64,000 nucleotides of DNA from contig NZ_SRLE01000005.1 in NCBI RefSeq assembly GCF_004745945.1, forward strand, positions 186,001 to 250,000. The letters are read 5' to 3'. Position numbers and translations under genes: made by a program. The notes under the pieces were generated by a model. That model made no database searches and was not told where the DNA came from. It saw only the letters and a list, made by a program, of their open reading frames with translations. Each line of letters begins with the position of its first letter. The first letter of the stretch is position 1. This document shows, piece by piece, positions 62,910-64,000 of this stretch. The stretch comes from Mangrovimicrobium sediminis (GTDB lineage Bacteria > Pseudomonadota > Gammaproteobacteria > Pseudomonadales > Halieaceae).

Positions 62910-64000
62910 ATGGCGGACTTCGAACTACCTGGATACGAGCTGTACGAGCGTTTGGGGCGCGGTGGTATGGCCACCGTGTACCGCGCCCTGCACCTCAATC
63001 TCGACCGCGAAGTGGCGATCAAGGTAATGGATCCCGCCATGAACGCCGACGAGACGTTTTCCGAGCGCTTCATTCGCGAAGCGCGCATCTCCGCGCGCCT
63101 GATCCACCCGCACATCCTGCAGATCTACGACGTCAACACCCACAACGGCCTCAACTACATTGCCATGGAGTTGTTGCCCGGCGGTGAACTGGCGGACTTC
63201 ATCCACGGCGAAATGCCGCAGCGGCAGATCTATACCCTGCTGCGGCAGATGACCGAGGCGCTCGATTACGCCGCCGGCCGCGGCTATGTACACCGCGACA
63301 TCAAGCCCAGCAACATCATGCTGCGCAGTGCCGAGGAATTCGTGCTGGCGGACTTCGGTATCGCCCGCGCGGCGAATTCCGGCACGCAGATGACGCAGAC
63401 CGGGCTGATGGTCGGCACGCCCAGCTACATGAGTCCGGAGCAGGCCAAGGGCGAGGAAGTCGACGGTCGCTCGGACCTCTACGCGCTGGGCGTGCTCACC
63501 TACGAGATGCTCACCAAGGAACTGCCCTACGAGTCCGACTCCGCGGTCACCACCGCGGTGAAGCACCTCACCGAGGCCATTCCTACGCTGCCCGAGTCGT
63601 TGTCTGCCTACCAGCCGTTTATCGACAAGGCGCTGGCGAAAGCTGCGGAGGAGCGCTTCCAGACTGGCGCCGAGTTTTACCGCGCGTTCATGGAAGCCAG
63701 CGCGGACTTCGACGACGACCAGGTACTGACGCCCGCGGCGCCGCCCAAACCACAGCGCAATTCGCGCGCCAGCGAGAGCGTCGCCGAACGCACTTCGCTG
63801 GCGGGCGCGGATTCCACGCGTCTCAGCCAGTCGTCATCGCCGGCGCTGTCGGGATCCTCGCGCCCCTACCGCCTGGAGAACAGCCAGCAGGGTGAGGGCC
63901 CGGGCAGCAGCCAGCAGCGCGAGCGCCTGGTCAGCGGCACCTTCGAGCGCGGGGGGCGCAAGGCGCGCAAGTCCTCAAGTGCATGGGTGGCGATTGTCAT
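62910..64000 (+). CDS. Ser/Thr protein kinase (PknB-like), cut by the window end
   Basis: At least 363 residues from the ATG at 62910; the 3' end lies beyond the window. A complete kinase domain is seen: glycine loop 'LGRGGMATVY' (residues 15-24), ATP-binding Lys38, catalytic 'HRDIKPSN' (Asp130, Asn135), 'DFG' at 148-150 and 'GTPSYMSPEQ'. The Arg before the catalytic Asp marks it as an RD kinase activated by loop phosphorylation. After residue about 270 comes a low-complexity Ser/Pro/Ala linker, and the last visible residues ('SSAWVAIV') begin a membrane helix, as in bacterial transmembrane kinases. Divergent from the PP2C phosphatase. Confidence 0.95.
   Translation, partial: MADFELPGYELYERLGRGGMATVYRALHLNLDREVAIKVMDPAMNADETFSERFIREARISARLIHPHILQIYDVNTHNGLNYIAMELLPGGELADFIHGEMPQRQIYTLLRQMTEALDYAAGRGYVHRDIKPSNIMLRSAEEFVLADFGIARAANSGTQMTQTGLMVGTPSYMSPEQAKGEEVDGRSDLYALGVLTYEMLTKELPYESDSAVTTAVKHLTEAIPTLPESLSAYQPFIDKALAKAAEERFQTGAEFYRAFMEASADFDDDQVLTPAAPPKPQRNSRASESVAERTSLAGADSTRLSQSSSPALSGSSRPYRLENSQQGEGPGSSQQRERLVSGTFERGGRKARKSSSAWVAIV

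Overview
The window is about 64 kb of GC-rich chromosome from a gammaproteobacterium. The encoded tRNA-Val(UAC) and tRNA-Asp(GUC) are of the standard gammaproteobacterial kind with CCA encoded. The gene mix (DUF3604, DUF885, TIGR01244 sulfurtransferase, DUF3301, a deazaflavin-type oxidoreductase, a long-form PurC, abundant secreted c-type cytochromes) suggests a marine member of the Halieaceae/OM60-NOR5 group or a close relative. That placement is inference; no rRNA is present. I see no transposase, phage gene, CRISPR array or rRNA. Coding density is high and most long antisense ORFs are codon-bias shadows.

Layout. 0.1-10.9 kb: SLC13-type permease, DUF885 metallopeptidase-like protein, a TonB-dependent receptor cotranscribed with a truncated haemoglobin, a DUF6498-like membrane protein, purC, a TauE/SafE permease, and a coupled trio (sulfurtransferase-like, Nudix, cytochrome b561). 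11-20 kb: two secreted proteins of unknown function, an exported D-2-hydroxyacid dehydrogenase, a cytochrome c-556-type protein, an omega-aminotransferase, an AEC permease, a PilZ protein behind a perfect CRP/Vfr-type site, and an aldehyde dehydrogenase. 20-28 kb: a chalcone-isomerase-like/TonB fusion, glpK with a small zinc-ribbon protein, nitroreductase, lipoprotein, alpha/beta hydrolase, DUF3301, LysE, QueD, then a tRNA-Val/tRNA-Asp pair with a near-consensus promoter. 28-43 kb: cytochrome c lipoprotein, methyltransferase, DUF3604, Asp/Glu racemase, CBS protein, amidohydrolase with a divergent AraC regulator, a C-terminally sorted surface protein, an HTH-TM-TPR protein and a 1258-residue repeat lipoprotein. 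43-51 kb: Cache chemoreceptor, RND efflux pair, a second D-2-hydroxyacid dehydrogenase and a deazaflavin-type oxidoreductase.

The most striking region is 51.3-61.0 kb. A membrane-anchored Fe-S/FAD/NAD(P) oxidoreductase and a periplasmic ankyrin protein (minus strand) diverge from a plus-strand run of a di-haem b-type membrane cytochrome, a 21-haem c-type cytochrome, a c-type cytochrome with 27 CxxCH plus one CxxxCH sites built on eleven exact 138-bp repeats, and an outer-membrane beta-barrel protein. Together these look like a complete electron conduit from the cytoplasm or inner membrane to the cell surface, a porin-cytochrome type extracellular electron transfer system. The divergent promoter region carries CTTAAG-N5-CTTAAG, which matches the PmrA/QseB response-regulator box. 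A eukaryotic-type signalling module (FHA membrane protein, PP2C phosphatase, Ser/Thr kinase cut by the window end) follows directly.
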